64,000 bases of DNA from Rhodococcus gordoniae (GCF_001646655.1 NZ_LPZN01000035.1:32271-96270); one strand, 5' to 3'. Counted from the stretch's first letter, positions 35,320 through 43,604 are shown. The notes: generated from the sequence alone by a model not told the origin. Numbers and translations: made by a program.

Positions 35320-36198
35320 TCAGTTCTTCGTCCGGGCGAGGTTGGCCTCGGCGGCCGAGACGGCACGTTCGGCGGCGACCACCCGCTTCTTCGCCTCGGC
35401 GGCGGCGCGGCGCGCGAAGGTGCGTTGCTGCTCGGCGTGTTCGAGCTTCGCCCGGAGCTCGGCGACCTCGTCTTCGTGACGGTCCAGCTCCTGCTCTGCC
35501 GCCGACGCGGCTTCGCGCGCTTCCTCGGCCGCGCTGTGCGCCGAGTCGAGAGCGGCAGCGGCCTCGTCGATCTCCGCCTCGCGAGCCGCCTGCTCAGCCT
35601 TCTCGCGCTCGGTGGGTTCGCGCTCGCCCTTGCTCTTGCGTGCAGGCTTGCCCGCTGCCGTCCGGTCGTCCTCGTCGTCCTCCTCCGACCCTCCGCGGAC
35701 GACGGTGAGCGGCATCGCCGACAGGTCGCCGAAACCGTCGGACTCGACGATCGCGTCGAGTCGGCCCTGCCGGACCTGCTCCCCGATGTCGGGATCCGAC
35801 AACGCGGCGTTGAGGGTGCGCCCCACCTCGCGCAGTGCGCTCTCCGAGACGGTGCGGCCGCGGTCGGCGGCGAGCCGACCCGCGTCGCGCTCGAGCGCGG
35901 CGACCACCCGGCGACGCTGCTCCGACAGTTTCCGCATCTCGCTGCCGGACAGTCGTCGTTGCGCGGTGCGCAGGGCGGATCCGATGTCGAGCAGCGCCGC
36001 GAGTTCGTCGGCCCGTTCGCGGGCGAGCAGGTTGACCATCCAGGCCGCAACCGTCGGTTTGCGCAGTCTGCCGATGGCCGCCGTCAGCTCGCGGTCGCCC
36101 GCTTCGCGTGCCTGCGCCGCGAATTCGGAGCGGGCCGCCACGAAGTCTCCTGGGTCGAGGCCGTAGAGGGCATCGGCCACCGAATCGAGGTCGGGCAT
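35320..36198 (-). CDS. Coiled-coil protein of unknown function
   Basis: A 292-residue protein. The N-terminal 160 residues are helical (LRKPTVAAWMVNLLARERADELAALL is a recognisable conserved segment in actinobacteria), followed by an acidic/basic linker (GGSEEDDEDDRTAAGKPARK) and a 110-residue Ala/Glu/Arg-rich coiled coil to the end. No enzymatic motif is seen. ATG 36,198 is preceded by TACTGT at 7 nt spacing, which suggests a leaderless mRNA. A structural or scaffolding role is possible but unsupported. Confidence 0.8.
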   Translation of the reverse strand: MPDLDSVADALYGLDPGDFVAARSEFAAQAREAGDRELTAAIGRLRKPTVAAWMVNLLARERADELAALLDIGSALRTAQRRLSGSEMRKLSEQRRRVVAALERDAGRLAADRGRTVSESALREVGRTLNAALSDPDIGEQVRQGRLDAIVESDGFGDLSAMPLTVVRGGSEEDDEDDRTAAGKPARKSKGEREPTEREKAEQAAREAEIDEAAAALDSAHSAAEEAREAASAAEQELDRHEDEVAELRAKLEHAEQQRTFARRAAAEAKKRVVAAERAVSAAEANLARTKN

Positions 36199-36205
36199 GG
36201 GATCG

Positions 36206-36211
36206 ACAGTA
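36206..36211 (-). promoter_or_regulatory. Putative -10 of a leaderless promoter
   Basis: On the minus strand TACTGT lies 7 nt before the ATG of the coiled-coil gene (36,198). Confidence 0.45.
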
Positions 36212-36270
36212 GTGGCGCGAGGCCGATCACGACGAGTGCCGTTCTCGGCGAACGCGCGACCGCGCGACGA

Positions 36271-36756
36271 TCAGATGGCGAGCTTGGCGAGGATGTCGCG
36301 CGCCTTCTCGGCGGTGGGCGGCTGGCACAGCACGTCGTAGCGGCCGGCGACGAGCTGCATGGTGGACGAGAAGTCGCGCTGACCGCGGGTCGCGGCGTAC
36401 GGGATGCTCGCCGAGATGAGGCCGAAGATGATGCCGCCGACGAGGCCGACGAGCAGCGGGCCGAGGAAGTCCGTGGAGAAGATGCCGAGCAGCAGACCGA
36501 AGAACACGCCGAGCCATGCACCCGAGACGATGCCACCGCCGATCACCTTCGGCCACGTGAGCCGACCGGTGACCCGCTCGACCTGCATGAGATCGACACC
36601 GACGATGGTGACGTCCTCGACGGAGAAGTTCTGATCGGCCAGGTGGTCGACCGCCCGTTGCGCCTCGGCGTAGGTCGGGTACGAACCGACGGGCCAGCCC
36701 GTGGGAGGTGTCGGCAGACCGGGTACCTGGCGACCGGGTCCGAGGGGATTCGTCAT
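36271..36756 (-). CDS. Membrane protein with general-stress-protein 17M-like domain (Rv1234-like)
   Basis: A 161-residue protein. The N-terminal GSYPTYAEAQRAVDHLADQNFSVEDVTIVGVDL is the alpha/beta module of general stress protein 17M. Two membrane helices follow (IVSGAWLGVFFGLLLGIF and LLVGLVGGIIFGLISASI), then a second small alpha/beta part (LVAGRYDVLCQPPTAEKARDILAKL). AAGGAG precedes the ATG at 36,756. It corresponds to Rv1234, which lies beside lpqY in M. tuberculosis. Function unknown. Confidence 0.85.
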   Translation of the reverse strand: MTNPLGPGRQVPGLPTPPTGWPVGSYPTYAEAQRAVDHLADQNFSVEDVTIVGVDLMQVERVTGRLTWPKVIGGGIVSGAWLGVFFGLLLGIFSTDFLGPLLVGLVGGIIFGLISASIPYAATRGQRDFSSTMQLVAGRYDVLCQPPTAEKARDILAKLAI

Positions 36757-36877
36757 GTCGTTTCGGCTCCTTCGCGATGCACGCCGACGGTCGCGGCGCC
36801 GGTCTCCATTCTGCCTCGACGGGGACCGGCACGCCGCGATGGTTCGCCCGATATGTTCTTTTTCCTGGTCGTTCCCG

Positions 36878-37837
36878 TCAGGAGGCCGGCGGCTCGAACT
36901 TCTGGGTGCGCTGCAACCCGGCGGCGCGACCCTTCGCGGAGATCACGAGAGCCATCTTCCGGCTCGCCTCGTCGATCATCTCGTCACCGAGCATCGCGGC
37001 ACCGCGGGCGCCGCCCTCGGCCGAGGTGTGCCACTCGTAGGCGTCGAGGATCATCTCGGCCTTGTCGTAATCCTCCTGCCGGGGGCTGAAGACCTCGTTG
37101 GCCGCGTCGATCTGGCTCGGGTGCAGCACCCACTTGCCGTCGAAGCCCAGGGCGGCGGTGCGCTGCGCCGACCGGCGGAAGGCGTCGACGTCGCGGATCT
37201 GGAGGTAGGGACCGTCGATGGCCTGCAGCCCGTGCGCACGCGCGGCCATGAGGATCGTCATGAGGATGTGGTGGTAGGCGTCGCCGACGTCGTAACCTTC
37301 GGGCTGCTCACCGACGACGAGCGTGCGCATATTGATGCTCGCCATGAAGTCTGCGGGACCGAACACGAGCGTCTGCACGCGCGGGCTCGCCGTCGCGATC
37401 TCGTCGATGTTGGTCAGCCCGATGGCGTTCTCGATCTGCGGTTCGATACCGATCCGTCCCACCTCGAGACCGTGGGCCTTCTCGACCTGCGTGAGGAGCA
37501 GGTCGAGCGCCTTCACGTGGCTCGCGTCGGACACCTTCGGCAGCAGGATCGCGTCGAGATTCGCGCCGGCACCACCGACGACCGTCGCGACGTCGAGATA
37601 GGTCGCATCCGTGGTCCAGTCGTTGACGCGCACGACCTTGATCTGGTCGCCCCAGCCGTCCTCGTTCAGAGCTTCGACGATGGTGCTGCGGGCCTGCTCC
37701 TTCGCCAGCGGCGACACGGCATCCTCGAGATCGAGGAAGATCTCGTCGGCGGGAAGGCCCTTGGCCTTGTCGATCATCTTCCGGCTGCTGCCGGGAACCG
37801 CGAGTACCGACCTCCGGGGCCTGAACGAAAACGACAT
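36878..37837 (-). CDS. HpcH/HpaI aldolase / CitE-like lyase
   Basis: A 319-residue TIM-barrel lyase. ATG 37,837 starts the usual FRPRRSVLAVPGSSRKMIDKA. The acidic metal ligands are in FLDLEDAVSP, IGIEPQIENAIGL and FGPADFMASI; GKWVLHPSQIDAANEVFSP closes the barrel. Members cleave or form malyl-CoA, methylmalyl-CoA or citramalyl-CoA; the presence of a full C-terminal part resembles L-malyl-CoA/beta-methylmalyl-CoA lyases. The exact thioester is not decided. No citrate lyase alpha or gamma subunit is adjacent. Divergent from the MgtE-like gene. Confidence 0.88.
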   Translation of the reverse strand: MSFSFRPRRSVLAVPGSSRKMIDKAKGLPADEIFLDLEDAVSPLAKEQARSTIVEALNEDGWGDQIKVVRVNDWTTDATYLDVATVVGGAGANLDAILLPKVSDASHVKALDLLLTQVEKAHGLEVGRIGIEPQIENAIGLTNIDEIATASPRVQTLVFGPADFMASINMRTLVVGEQPEGYDVGDAYHHILMTILMAARAHGLQAIDGPYLQIRDVDAFRRSAQRTAALGFDGKWVLHPSQIDAANEVFSPRQEDYDKAEMILDAYEWHTSAEGGARGAAMLGDEMIDEASRKMALVISAKGRAAGLQRTQKFEPPAS

Positions 37838-37882
37838 GACCTGACCAGACCTCCGAGTTCCGGGAACAGCGTGGGCACGCTC

Positions 37883-37888
37883 TAGCCT
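37883..37888 (+). promoter_or_regulatory. Putative -10 of a leaderless promoter
   Basis: TAGCCT lies 7 nt before the ATG at 37,896, an arrangement identical to that of the monooxygenase operon. Confidence 0.6.
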
Positions 37889-37895
37889 GGCAATC

Positions 37896-39170
37896 ATGGC
37901 AGCAGTGAGCAAGGTCTTCGTCGCGCGGCTGGCCGGACTGGTCGTTCTCGGCCCCGACGGCGAGTCCATCGGCCGCGTCCGCGATGTCGTGCTGACCATA
38001 CGAGTGGGGCGTCAGCCTCCTCGTGCGCTGGGGCTCGTCGTCGAACTGCCCACCCGCAAGCGGATCTTCGTCCCGATGCTGCGCGTGACCGCGATCGAAC
38101 CCGGTGCGGTCACCCTCGTCACCGGCAACGTCAGTCTGCGCCGGTTCACACAACGGCCCTCGGAGGTGCTCGCCCTCGGTCAGGTCCTCGATTCGCGTGT
38201 GCGCGTCGACGACCCGGAGCTGCCGGACCTGATGGGTGTCGACGCCGTCGTGGTGGATCTGGGGCTCGAGCTCATGCGCACCCGCGACTGGGTGGTCGCC
38301 CGGGTCGCGGTGCGTCGCCATCGCGGCCGGCTCGCGCGCCGCTCCCCCATCCATATCGTGGAATGGCCGCACGTGCACGGACTCACCCAGCAGGCACTGT
38401 CGCTGCCCGGACAGGGTGTCGCGCAGTTGCTCCTGCAGTTCGAGGACATGCGCCCGCCGGACGTCGCGAACGCCCTGCGCGACCTGCCGATCAAGAGACG
38501 CACCGAGGTCGCCGCGGCGCTCGACGACGAACGCCTCGCCGACATCGTGCAGGAGCTGCCCTCCGACGACCAGACCGACCTGCTCACCCAGCTCGGTCTC
38601 GACCGGGCGGTCGCGGTGCTCGAGGCGATGGATCCCGACGACGTCGCCGACCTCCTCGGTGAACTGCCCGCGACGGACGCCGAGTCGTTCCTGCAACGCA
38701 TGGACCCCGAGGACTCCGAGCCGGTGCGCCGCCTGCTCGAGCACTCCCCCGACACCGCCGGTGGTCTGATGACCCCCGAGCCGGTCGTGCTGACGCCGGC
38801 GACCACGGTGGCCGAAGCGCTCGCCCGCGCCCGCAATCCGGATCTGAGTCCGGCCCTGGCATCGATGGTCTTCGTCGTGCGGCCGCCCACCGCGACGCCC
38901 ACCGGCAAATACCTCGGCTGTGTCCATCTGCAACGATTGCTCCGGGAACCGCCTGCGAGCCTGGTGGGAGGGGTCGTCGACGACGACCTGCCGCGCCTGG
39001 CCCCCGACGACGCCCTGACCACCGTCACCCGGTACTTCGCGACGTACAACCTGGTCTGCGGTCCGGTGGTGGACGACGAGGGGCACCTGCTCGGCGCGGT
39101 GAGCGTCGACGACGTGCTCGACCATCTGCTGCCGGAGGACTGGCGCGAGGAGGACATCGAGGATGAGTGA
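37896..39170 (+). CDS. MgtE N-terminal/CBS domain protein (Rv1232c-like)
   Basis: A 424-residue cytosolic protein. It begins with a PRC-barrel-like beta domain (FVARLAGLVVLGPDGESIGRVRDVVL), has a second such region, then the superhelical MgtE N-domain (RRTEVAAALDDERLADIVQELPSDDQTDLL and repeats) and a CBS pair (AGGLMTPEPVVLTPATTVAEAL). The MgtE membrane channel is absent, so it cannot transport magnesium itself; it may sense Mg2+ for another protein. The stop overlaps the DUF1003 gene by 8 nt. M. tuberculosis has the same pair (Rv1232c-Rv1231c). Confidence 0.88.
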   Translation: MAAVSKVFVARLAGLVVLGPDGESIGRVRDVVLTIRVGRQPPRALGLVVELPTRKRIFVPMLRVTAIEPGAVTLVTGNVSLRRFTQRPSEVLALGQVLDSRVRVDDPELPDLMGVDAVVVDLGLELMRTRDWVVARVAVRRHRGRLARRSPIHIVEWPHVHGLTQQALSLPGQGVAQLLLQFEDMRPPDVANALRDLPIKRRTEVAAALDDERLADIVQELPSDDQTDLLTQLGLDRAVAVLEAMDPDDVADLLGELPATDAESFLQRMDPEDSEPVRRLLEHSPDTAGGLMTPEPVVLTPATTVAEALARARNPDLSPALASMVFVVRPPTATPTGKYLGCVHLQRLLREPPASLVGGVVDDDLPRLAPDDALTTVTRYFATYNLVCGPVVDDEGHLLGAVSVDDVLDHLLPEDWREEDIEDE

Positions 39171-39684
39171 CCGCAGCACGCAGGGCCGCTCGCGCCTCGA
39201 GACTCCACAGGCGTCGAGGTTCCGCTTCAACTTCGACGCCGAGGCGGTGGGCCGGGTCAGCGAGTCGATCGCCCGGTTCCTCGGAACGGGCCGTTATCTC
39301 GCCATCCAGACGATCGTCGTCATCGTGTGGATCGCCCTCAACATCGCCGCGGTCGGACTGCAGTGGGATCCCTATCCCTTCATCCTTCTCAACCTGGCCT
39401 TCTCGACGCAGGCCGCCTATGCGGCGCCGTTGATCCTGCTGGCGCAGAACCGGCAGGAGAACCGCGACCGCGTGTCGCTCGAGGAGGACCGCGCCCGCGC
39501 CGAGCAGACCAAGGCCGACACCGAGTTCCTGGCACGCGAACTCGCGGCCCTGCGACTCGCGGTGGGCGAGGTCGCGACCCGCGACTATCTGCGTCGCGAA
39601 CTCGACGATCTGCGCGCCCTGCTGATCGACGACGAGAACGAGGACGACGCCGGCACTCCGCGCACCCGCGGGCCCCGTCGCTGA
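39163..39684 (+). CDS. DUF1003 membrane protein (Rv1231c-like)
   Basis: A 173-residue protein. Two hydrophobic helices (LAIQTIVVIVWIALNIAAVG and PFILLNLAFSTQAAYAAPLILL) are followed by QNRQENRDR and a Glu/Arg-rich coiled coil, the standard DUF1003 architecture. ATG 39,163 lies inside the end of the preceding gene (8-nt overlap), so the two proteins are made together and may form a complex connected with magnesium (inference). Confidence 0.88.
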   Translation: MSDRSTQGRSRLETPQASRFRFNFDAEAVGRVSESIARFLGTGRYLAIQTIVVIVWIALNIAAVGLQWDPYPFILLNLAFSTQAAYAAPLILLAQNRQENRDRVSLEEDRARAEQTKADTEFLARELAALRLAVGEVATRDYLRRELDDLRALLIDDENEDDAGTPRTRGPRR

Positions 39685-39739
39685 GGGACCCCGTCCTGTT
39701 GTCCGGCACGCCCGGTTGCACACAACCCGGCATCCTTCT

Positions 39740-39753
39740 GTAACCTTCGTCAC
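39740..39753 (+). promoter_or_regulatory. Possible MtrA-type direct repeat
   Basis: GTAAC and GTCAC lie 9 bp apart start-to-start (39,740 and 39,749), followed by AGC. This resembles the tandem GTCACAGCG-like motif described for the response regulator MtrA, which controls cell-wall hydrolase genes. It lies 36-49 bp before the GTG at 39,789. Visual match only. Confidence 0.35.
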
Positions 39754-39788
39754 AGCAGTCGGACGGACGACCGGAGGAGGGTGATCGC

Positions 39789-40757
39789 GTGCGGTGGAAG
39801 GTCGCGCTGGCGATGCCGGTGATCGTCGCTGCCGGACTCGCGGCGACAGCGTCGTCGGCGACGGTGGTGGCGGAGACGACGTCCGCCGCGACCGAGCCGA
39901 GCGCCGCTCCGGCGGTGGGCGTGCTCCCCGGCGAGGTGCGCGATGCGCAACCGCTGCGCAGCCCGAGCGACCCGCTCGCCCAGCTTCCGCCCGACGCCCC
40001 GGCCGCGGCAGGAGGTGCGGCGGTCCTCGGCGACGGGCCGCTCGCGATCCCCGAACTTGTCTTCTACGCCTACCGCGCTGCCGAGATGCAGCTGGCCATC
40101 GACTCCCCCGAGTGCGGCCTGCCGTGGAATCTGCTCGCGGCAGTCGGGCGCCTGAGCTCCGGACACGCCGACGGGGGACGCACCGACATCCTGGGCACGC
40201 TGACCACGCCGGTCGTCACCCCGGAGGGGCTGCTCGGGCCGATGCGCCTGGCCCCCGCGGCGTGGGAGCAGTACTCGGCCGACGGCAACGCGGACGGCAC
40301 CGCCGATCCGCAGAACATCTTCGACGCGACCCTGGCCGCCGGCGCCCGGATGTGCGCGGAGGGCGGGAACCTGCGCGAGCCCGACGGTGAGGCGCGGGCG
40401 GTGGCGTCGGTCGATCCGTCACCGGACTATCTGGCGAACGTCCGGCACTGGTCCGGTGCGTATTCGAAGGCCGCCGAGGTGGCTCCCGCCGATCTCGCCC
40501 CGATCCCGGCGCGGCCGATTCCGAACGCCGCGGATGTCGCGGCCCCTGCGCCGGCTCCGGCGGTCACCGCGCCGGCTCCGGAGGCGACACCTCAGCCGGC
40601 CGACCCGCCGGGGCCGGAGGCGCCCGCCGACCTTCCTGCCCAGCAAGCGCCCGCCGACACTCCGGCCCAGCAGGCACCCGAACAGAACATCCCGGCCCCG
40701 CCACCGATGCCGGAGTTGCCCGAACTCCCCTGCCTGGTGCCCGCCTTCTGCGAATAA
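39789..40757 (+). CDS. Exported transglycosylase-like protein without catalytic Glu
   Basis: A 322-residue secreted protein starting at GTG 39,789 with GGAGGAGGG upstream. After a signal peptide (MRWKVALAMPVIVAAGLAA) the middle domain aligns with the paralogue at 40,980: IPELVFYAYRAAE, CGLPWNLLAAVGR and GNADGTADPQNIFDATLAAG. Where the paralogue has the catalytic Glu in GRVESGHA, this one has GRLSSGHA (Ser123), and GPMQFIPTTW has become GPMRLAPAAW. It is therefore probably not a transglycosylase. The last 100 residues are Pro/Ala-rich (APAPAPAVTAPAPEATPQ) and suited to spanning the wall. It may bind glycan or act as a regulator (inference). Confidence 0.85.
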   Translation: MRWKVALAMPVIVAAGLAATASSATVVAETTSAATEPSAAPAVGVLPGEVRDAQPLRSPSDPLAQLPPDAPAAAGGAAVLGDGPLAIPELVFYAYRAAEMQLAIDSPECGLPWNLLAAVGRLSSGHADGGRTDILGTLTTPVVTPEGLLGPMRLAPAAWEQYSADGNADGTADPQNIFDATLAAGARMCAEGGNLREPDGEARAVASVDPSPDYLANVRHWSGAYSKAAEVAPADLAPIPARPIPNAADVAAPAPAPAVTAPAPEATPQPADPPGPEAPADLPAQQAPADTPAQQAPEQNIPAPPPMPELPELPCLVPAFCE

Positions 40758-40774
40758 CTCCCGGCACACACGCG

Positions 40775-40815
40775 AGATGACGACACGCGCGACACGCGTG
40801 TCGTCATCTTTTTCT
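40775..40815 (+). terminator. Strong intrinsic terminator
   Basis: A perfect 15-bp stem (40,775-40,789 with 40,795-40,809) with a 5-nt loop is followed directly by TTTTCTTTC. It separates the two transglycosylase-like genes. Confidence 0.92.
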
Positions 40816-40874
40816 TTCACCCCATCCGACCCACCGGACCAGCACGGATGGGCCACAGCAGCATGCATGCACCC

Positions 40875-40899
40875 CCGTTACATCACGTTTGAGTAACGG
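40875..40899. promoter_or_regulatory. CCGTTAC/GTAACGG dyad upstream of transglycosylase
   Basis: Perfect 7-bp arms CCGTTAC and GTAACGG flank an 11-nt spacer. A further GTAACG occurs at about 40,934. GTAAC elements are reported in MtrA-type and other cell-wall gene control; which protein binds here is not known. The dyad lies just upstream of the TAGCCT -10 at 40,917. Confidence 0.4.
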
Positions 40900-40916
40900 A
40901 AGAGCATCGAATGCTG

Positions 40917-40922
40917 TAGCCT
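40917..40922 (+). promoter_or_regulatory. Putative -10 hexamer for the transglycosylase gene
   Basis: TAGCCT lies 57 nt before the TTG start and would give a leader of about 50 nt carrying the GGGAGGG ribosome-binding site. Confidence 0.45.
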
Positions 40923-40979
40923 CGGCCCGGCACGTAACGAAGGTGTCTCGTTCCGAGGCACCCGAGGGAGGGTTATCCA

Positions 40980-41846
40980 TTGGGCCGCCACGCCAAACCG
41001 TCGGATTCGAAGCTTCGGCGAAATTCCGTCATCGCGATGACCGGACTCGTTCCGGTCGGACTGGTCGCCGCAGCCGCGACCACCGCGGGTGCGTCGCCGC
41101 GAGCGCTGATGGGTGCAGCTCACCACGAGACCGAGCCGACGGCGTCGTCGACCGACTCGGCCGACCTCGCCGCCGTGGTTCCCGAAGCGGTCGCCGTCGT
41201 GCAGACGATCATGCTCGAGCCCGAACCGGCACCCGTGCGCACCTTCAAGGCCGCCCCCCAGCCGGAACCCGAGCCCGAGGTCCTCCAGGAGGGCCCGCTC
41301 GGCATCCCCGGGATCAACTACGCCGCCTACCGCAACGCCGAGCGCGTCCTCGCCGAGGAGAATCCCGCCTGCGGCATGCACTGGACGCTCCTCGCCGGCA
41401 TCGGCCGCGTCGAGTCCGGACACGCCAACGGTGGTCGCGCCGACGACAAGGGCAACCTGCTCGAGCCCGTCATCGGACTGCCGCTCAACGGCAGCCTGCC
41501 CGGCCAGGCCGTCATCCACGACACCGACGGCGGCGCCCTCGACGGCGACACCGTCTACGACCGCGCGGTCGGGCCGATGCAGTTCATCCCCACCACGTGG
41601 AACCAGTACGCGGGCGACGGCAACGGCGACGGGGTCTCCGATCCCCAGAACCTGTACGACTCGACGCTCACCACCGCGAAGTACCTGTGCGACGGTGGCC
41701 TCGACATGCGCAACCTCGCGCACTCGACGAAGGCGATCCACCGCTACAACAACTCGATGGCCTACGTGGCGAACGTGCTCGCCTGGTCGACGGCCTACTC
41801 CACCGGCATCGACCCGAGCCCCGCGGATCTCCCCCGTATCCACTGA
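40980..41846 (+). CDS. Secreted lytic transglycosylase (Rv1230c-like)
   Basis: A 288-residue murein transglycosylase. The start is a TTG at 40,980, supported by GGGAGGG about 8 nt before it and by the Arg/Lys-rich RHAKPSDSKLRRN lead of related cell-wall enzymes. A signal segment follows (VIAMTGLVPVGLVAAAATTAG). The catalytic domain (about 110-280) has the Glu145 in GRVESGHANGG, GPMQFIPTTWNQYA and GDGVSDPQNLYDSTLTTAKYLC. It cleaves glycan strands between MurNAc and GlcNAc to form anhydro-MurNAc ends (family knowledge). It is the active member of a tandem pair. Confidence 0.9.
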   Translation: MGRHAKPSDSKLRRNSVIAMTGLVPVGLVAAAATTAGASPRALMGAAHHETEPTASSTDSADLAAVVPEAVAVVQTIMLEPEPAPVRTFKAAPQPEPEPEVLQEGPLGIPGINYAAYRNAERVLAEENPACGMHWTLLAGIGRVESGHANGGRADDKGNLLEPVIGLPLNGSLPGQAVIHDTDGGALDGDTVYDRAVGPMQFIPTTWNQYAGDGNGDGVSDPQNLYDSTLTTAKYLCDGGLDMRNLAHSTKAIHRYNNSMAYVANVLAWSTAYSTGIDPSPADLPRIH

Positions 41847-41896
41847 GGCCCGGAGGCGGTCGTCGACCCGTATCCGGTGGCGAGCGGCGTGCCGCC

Positions 41897-41902
41897 TACC
41901 AT
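41897..41902 (+). promoter_or_regulatory. Putative -10 of a leaderless promoter (mrp)
   Basis: TACCAT lies 7 nt before the ATG at 41,910. Confidence 0.45.
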
Positions 41903-41909
41903 GGGCGTC

Positions 41910-43043
41910 ATGGCAGTCAGTGAGTCCGACGTCCGCAGTGCGCTCGCACGGGTCCAGGACCCGGAGATCCGCAAGCCCATCACCGATCTCGGAATGGTCA
42001 AGAGCATCGAGATCGGCGCCGACAGCAGCGTCGATGTGGCGATCTATCTGACCACGGCCGGGTGCCCCATGCGCACCGAGATCTCGGAGCGCGTCACCAA
42101 GGCCGTCGCCGACGTCGCCGGGGTGGGCGAGGTCCGGGTGACCCTCGACGTGATGAGCGACGAGCAGCGCACCGAGCTCCGCAAGTCGCTGCGCGGCGAT
42201 TCCACCGAGCCCGTCATCCCGTTCGCCCAGCCCGGGTCGCTCACGCGCGTCTACGCGGTGGCCTCCGGCAAGGGTGGTGTCGGCAAGTCGTCGGTCACCG
42301 TCAACCTCGCCGCGGCGATGGCCTCGCGCGGCCTGTCGGTGGGTGTGCTCGACGCCGACATCTACGGTCACTCGATCCCCCGCATGCTCGGCACGTCCGC
42401 CAAGCCCACGCAGGTCGAGCGGATGATCATCCCTCCGATCGCGCACGACGTGAAGATGATCTCCATCGCCCAGTTCACCGAGGGCAACACCCCGGTGGTG
42501 TGGCGTGGCCCGATGCTGCACCGCGCGCTGCAGCAGTTCCTCGCCGATGTCTTCTGGGGCGACCTCGACGTCCTGCTCCTCGACCTGCCGCCCGGCACGG
42601 GTGACGTCGCCATCTCCGTCGCGCAGCTGATCCCGAACGCCGAGATCCTCGTCGTGACGACGCCGCAGCAGGCCGCCGCCGAGGTCGCCGAGCGTGCCGG
42701 TTCGATCGCGCTGCAGACGCGTCAGCGCATCGCCGGCGTGGTGGAGAACATGTCGTGGCTCGAGCTGCCCGACGGCACCCGCATGGACGTCTTCGGCAGC
42801 GGTGGCGGTCAGGCCGTCGCCGAGCGGCTCACCCGCGCGGTGGGTGCGACGGTGCCGCTGCTCGGTCAGATCCCGCTCGACCCGGCCGTGCGCGAAGCCG
42901 GCGACTCCGGTACTCCGATCGTTCTCGCGGCGCCCGACTCGGCGCCCGCGGTGGCGCTCAAGGAGGTCTCCGACAAGTTGGCGGTGCGCAAGCGCGGACT
43001 GGCCGGCATGTCGCTGGGAATCGACACCACGCGTCACCTGTAA
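41910..43043 (+). CDS. mrp: Iron-sulfur cluster carrier protein Mrp/ApbC
   Basis: A 377-residue P-loop ATPase. The N-terminal MIP18 (DUF59) domain (about 1-100, VQDPEIRKPITDLGMV and TTAGCPMR) is fused to a MinD/Mrp ATPase with the deviant Walker A GKGGVGKSS (from residue 120), DADIYGHSIPRMLG and LLLDLPPGTGD. Such proteins carry or transfer Fe-S clusters to apoproteins. ATG 41,910 is chosen for the -10 at 7 nt and the homology start. A perfect terminator hairpin follows. Confidence 0.93.
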   Translation: MAVSESDVRSALARVQDPEIRKPITDLGMVKSIEIGADSSVDVAIYLTTAGCPMRTEISERVTKAVADVAGVGEVRVTLDVMSDEQRTELRKSLRGDSTEPVIPFAQPGSLTRVYAVASGKGGVGKSSVTVNLAAAMASRGLSVGVLDADIYGHSIPRMLGTSAKPTQVERMIIPPIAHDVKMISIAQFTEGNTPVVWRGPMLHRALQQFLADVFWGDLDVLLLDLPPGTGDVAISVAQLIPNAEILVVTTPQQAAAEVAERAGSIALQTRQRIAGVVENMSWLELPDGTRMDVFGSGGGQAVAERLTRAVGATVPLLGQIPLDPAVREAGDSGTPIVLAAPDSAPAVALKEVSDKLAVRKRGLAGMSLGIDTTRHL

Positions 43044-43054
43044 GAGCCCGATAT

Positions 43055-43096
43055 CGATCGAGCCCCCGCCGTGCTTTCACGGCGGGGGCTCGATCG
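43055..43096. terminator. Bidirectional terminator between mrp and tatB
   Basis: A perfect 19-bp stem (43,055-43,073 with 43,078-43,096) with the tetraloop CTTT lies between two convergent genes, 12 bp from each stop codon. Confidence 0.92.
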
Positions 43097-43107
43097 TAGG
43101 AAATCTG

Positions 43108-43512
43108 TCAGGTGGCGTCGGGATCGATCGGCGGCTTCTCGTCCGGGGCGAGCGGCTTCGACAGGTTCGGCCGGGCCGCGCCGTTGGTGGGCGTTCCCGG
43201 AGCCGCCGAGGACGGCTTGTCGAAATTGCCGGTAAGGATCGAGTCGTCGCCGTCGAGCAGATGCTTGGTGATCACGGCCCGCGGTGTCATGCCGCGCAGC
43301 TGGTTCAGCTCGGACAGCGGTTGCCTCAGGTCGTCGAACTCCGGTCCGAGTTCCTGCTTGAGCTGGTCGCGCGCTCCCGTGGCGTAGTCGCGTACCTGAC
43401 GCAGCGACTTGGCCACCCACGAGACGGCGCCTGGCAGGCGCTCCGGGCCGAGAACCACGAGGGCCGCCACGATGAGTACCAGGAACTCGCCCCAACCGAT
43501 GTTGCCGAACAC
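43108..43512 (-). CDS. tatB: Sec-independent translocase subunit TatB
   Basis: A 134-residue protein with one N-terminal membrane helix ([26 protein letters not shown]) followed by an amphipathic helix ([27 protein letters not shown]) and a Pro-rich tail, the TatB pattern. The invariant Glu near the membrane and the LGPERLP hinge are present. GTG 43,512 is the first possible start. With TatC, encoded elsewhere, it receives folded twin-Arg proteins. In M. tuberculosis tatB also follows htrA (Rv1223-Rv1224). Confidence 0.92.
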   Translation of the reverse strand: MFGNIGWGEFLVLIVAALVVLGPERLPGAVSWVAKSLRQVRDYATGARDQLKQELGPEFDDLRQPLSELNQLRGMTPRAVITKHLLDGDDSILTGNFDKPSSAAPGTPTNGAARPNLSKPLAPDEKPPIDPDAT

Positions 43513-43604
43513 GCATCCAGGGTACGTGGTCTCGTCCGGATCGCAGCACCTACGGGGAAGGTCACATCACGCGGCTGGGACGTTCTGTCCGAGACAGGGG
43601 CCGC

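Noticed and set aside
40816..40979. Riboswitch (c-di-AMP type) before the transglycosylase, as known before some actinobacterial wall-hydrolase genes
   Set aside because: I could not trace the conserved ydaO/yuaA core or its nested stems; only a short dyad and a -10 are seen.
40878..43037. A 719-codon open frame antisense to the transglycosylase and mrp
   Set aside because: It spans two genes and a terminator and has shadow-like composition.
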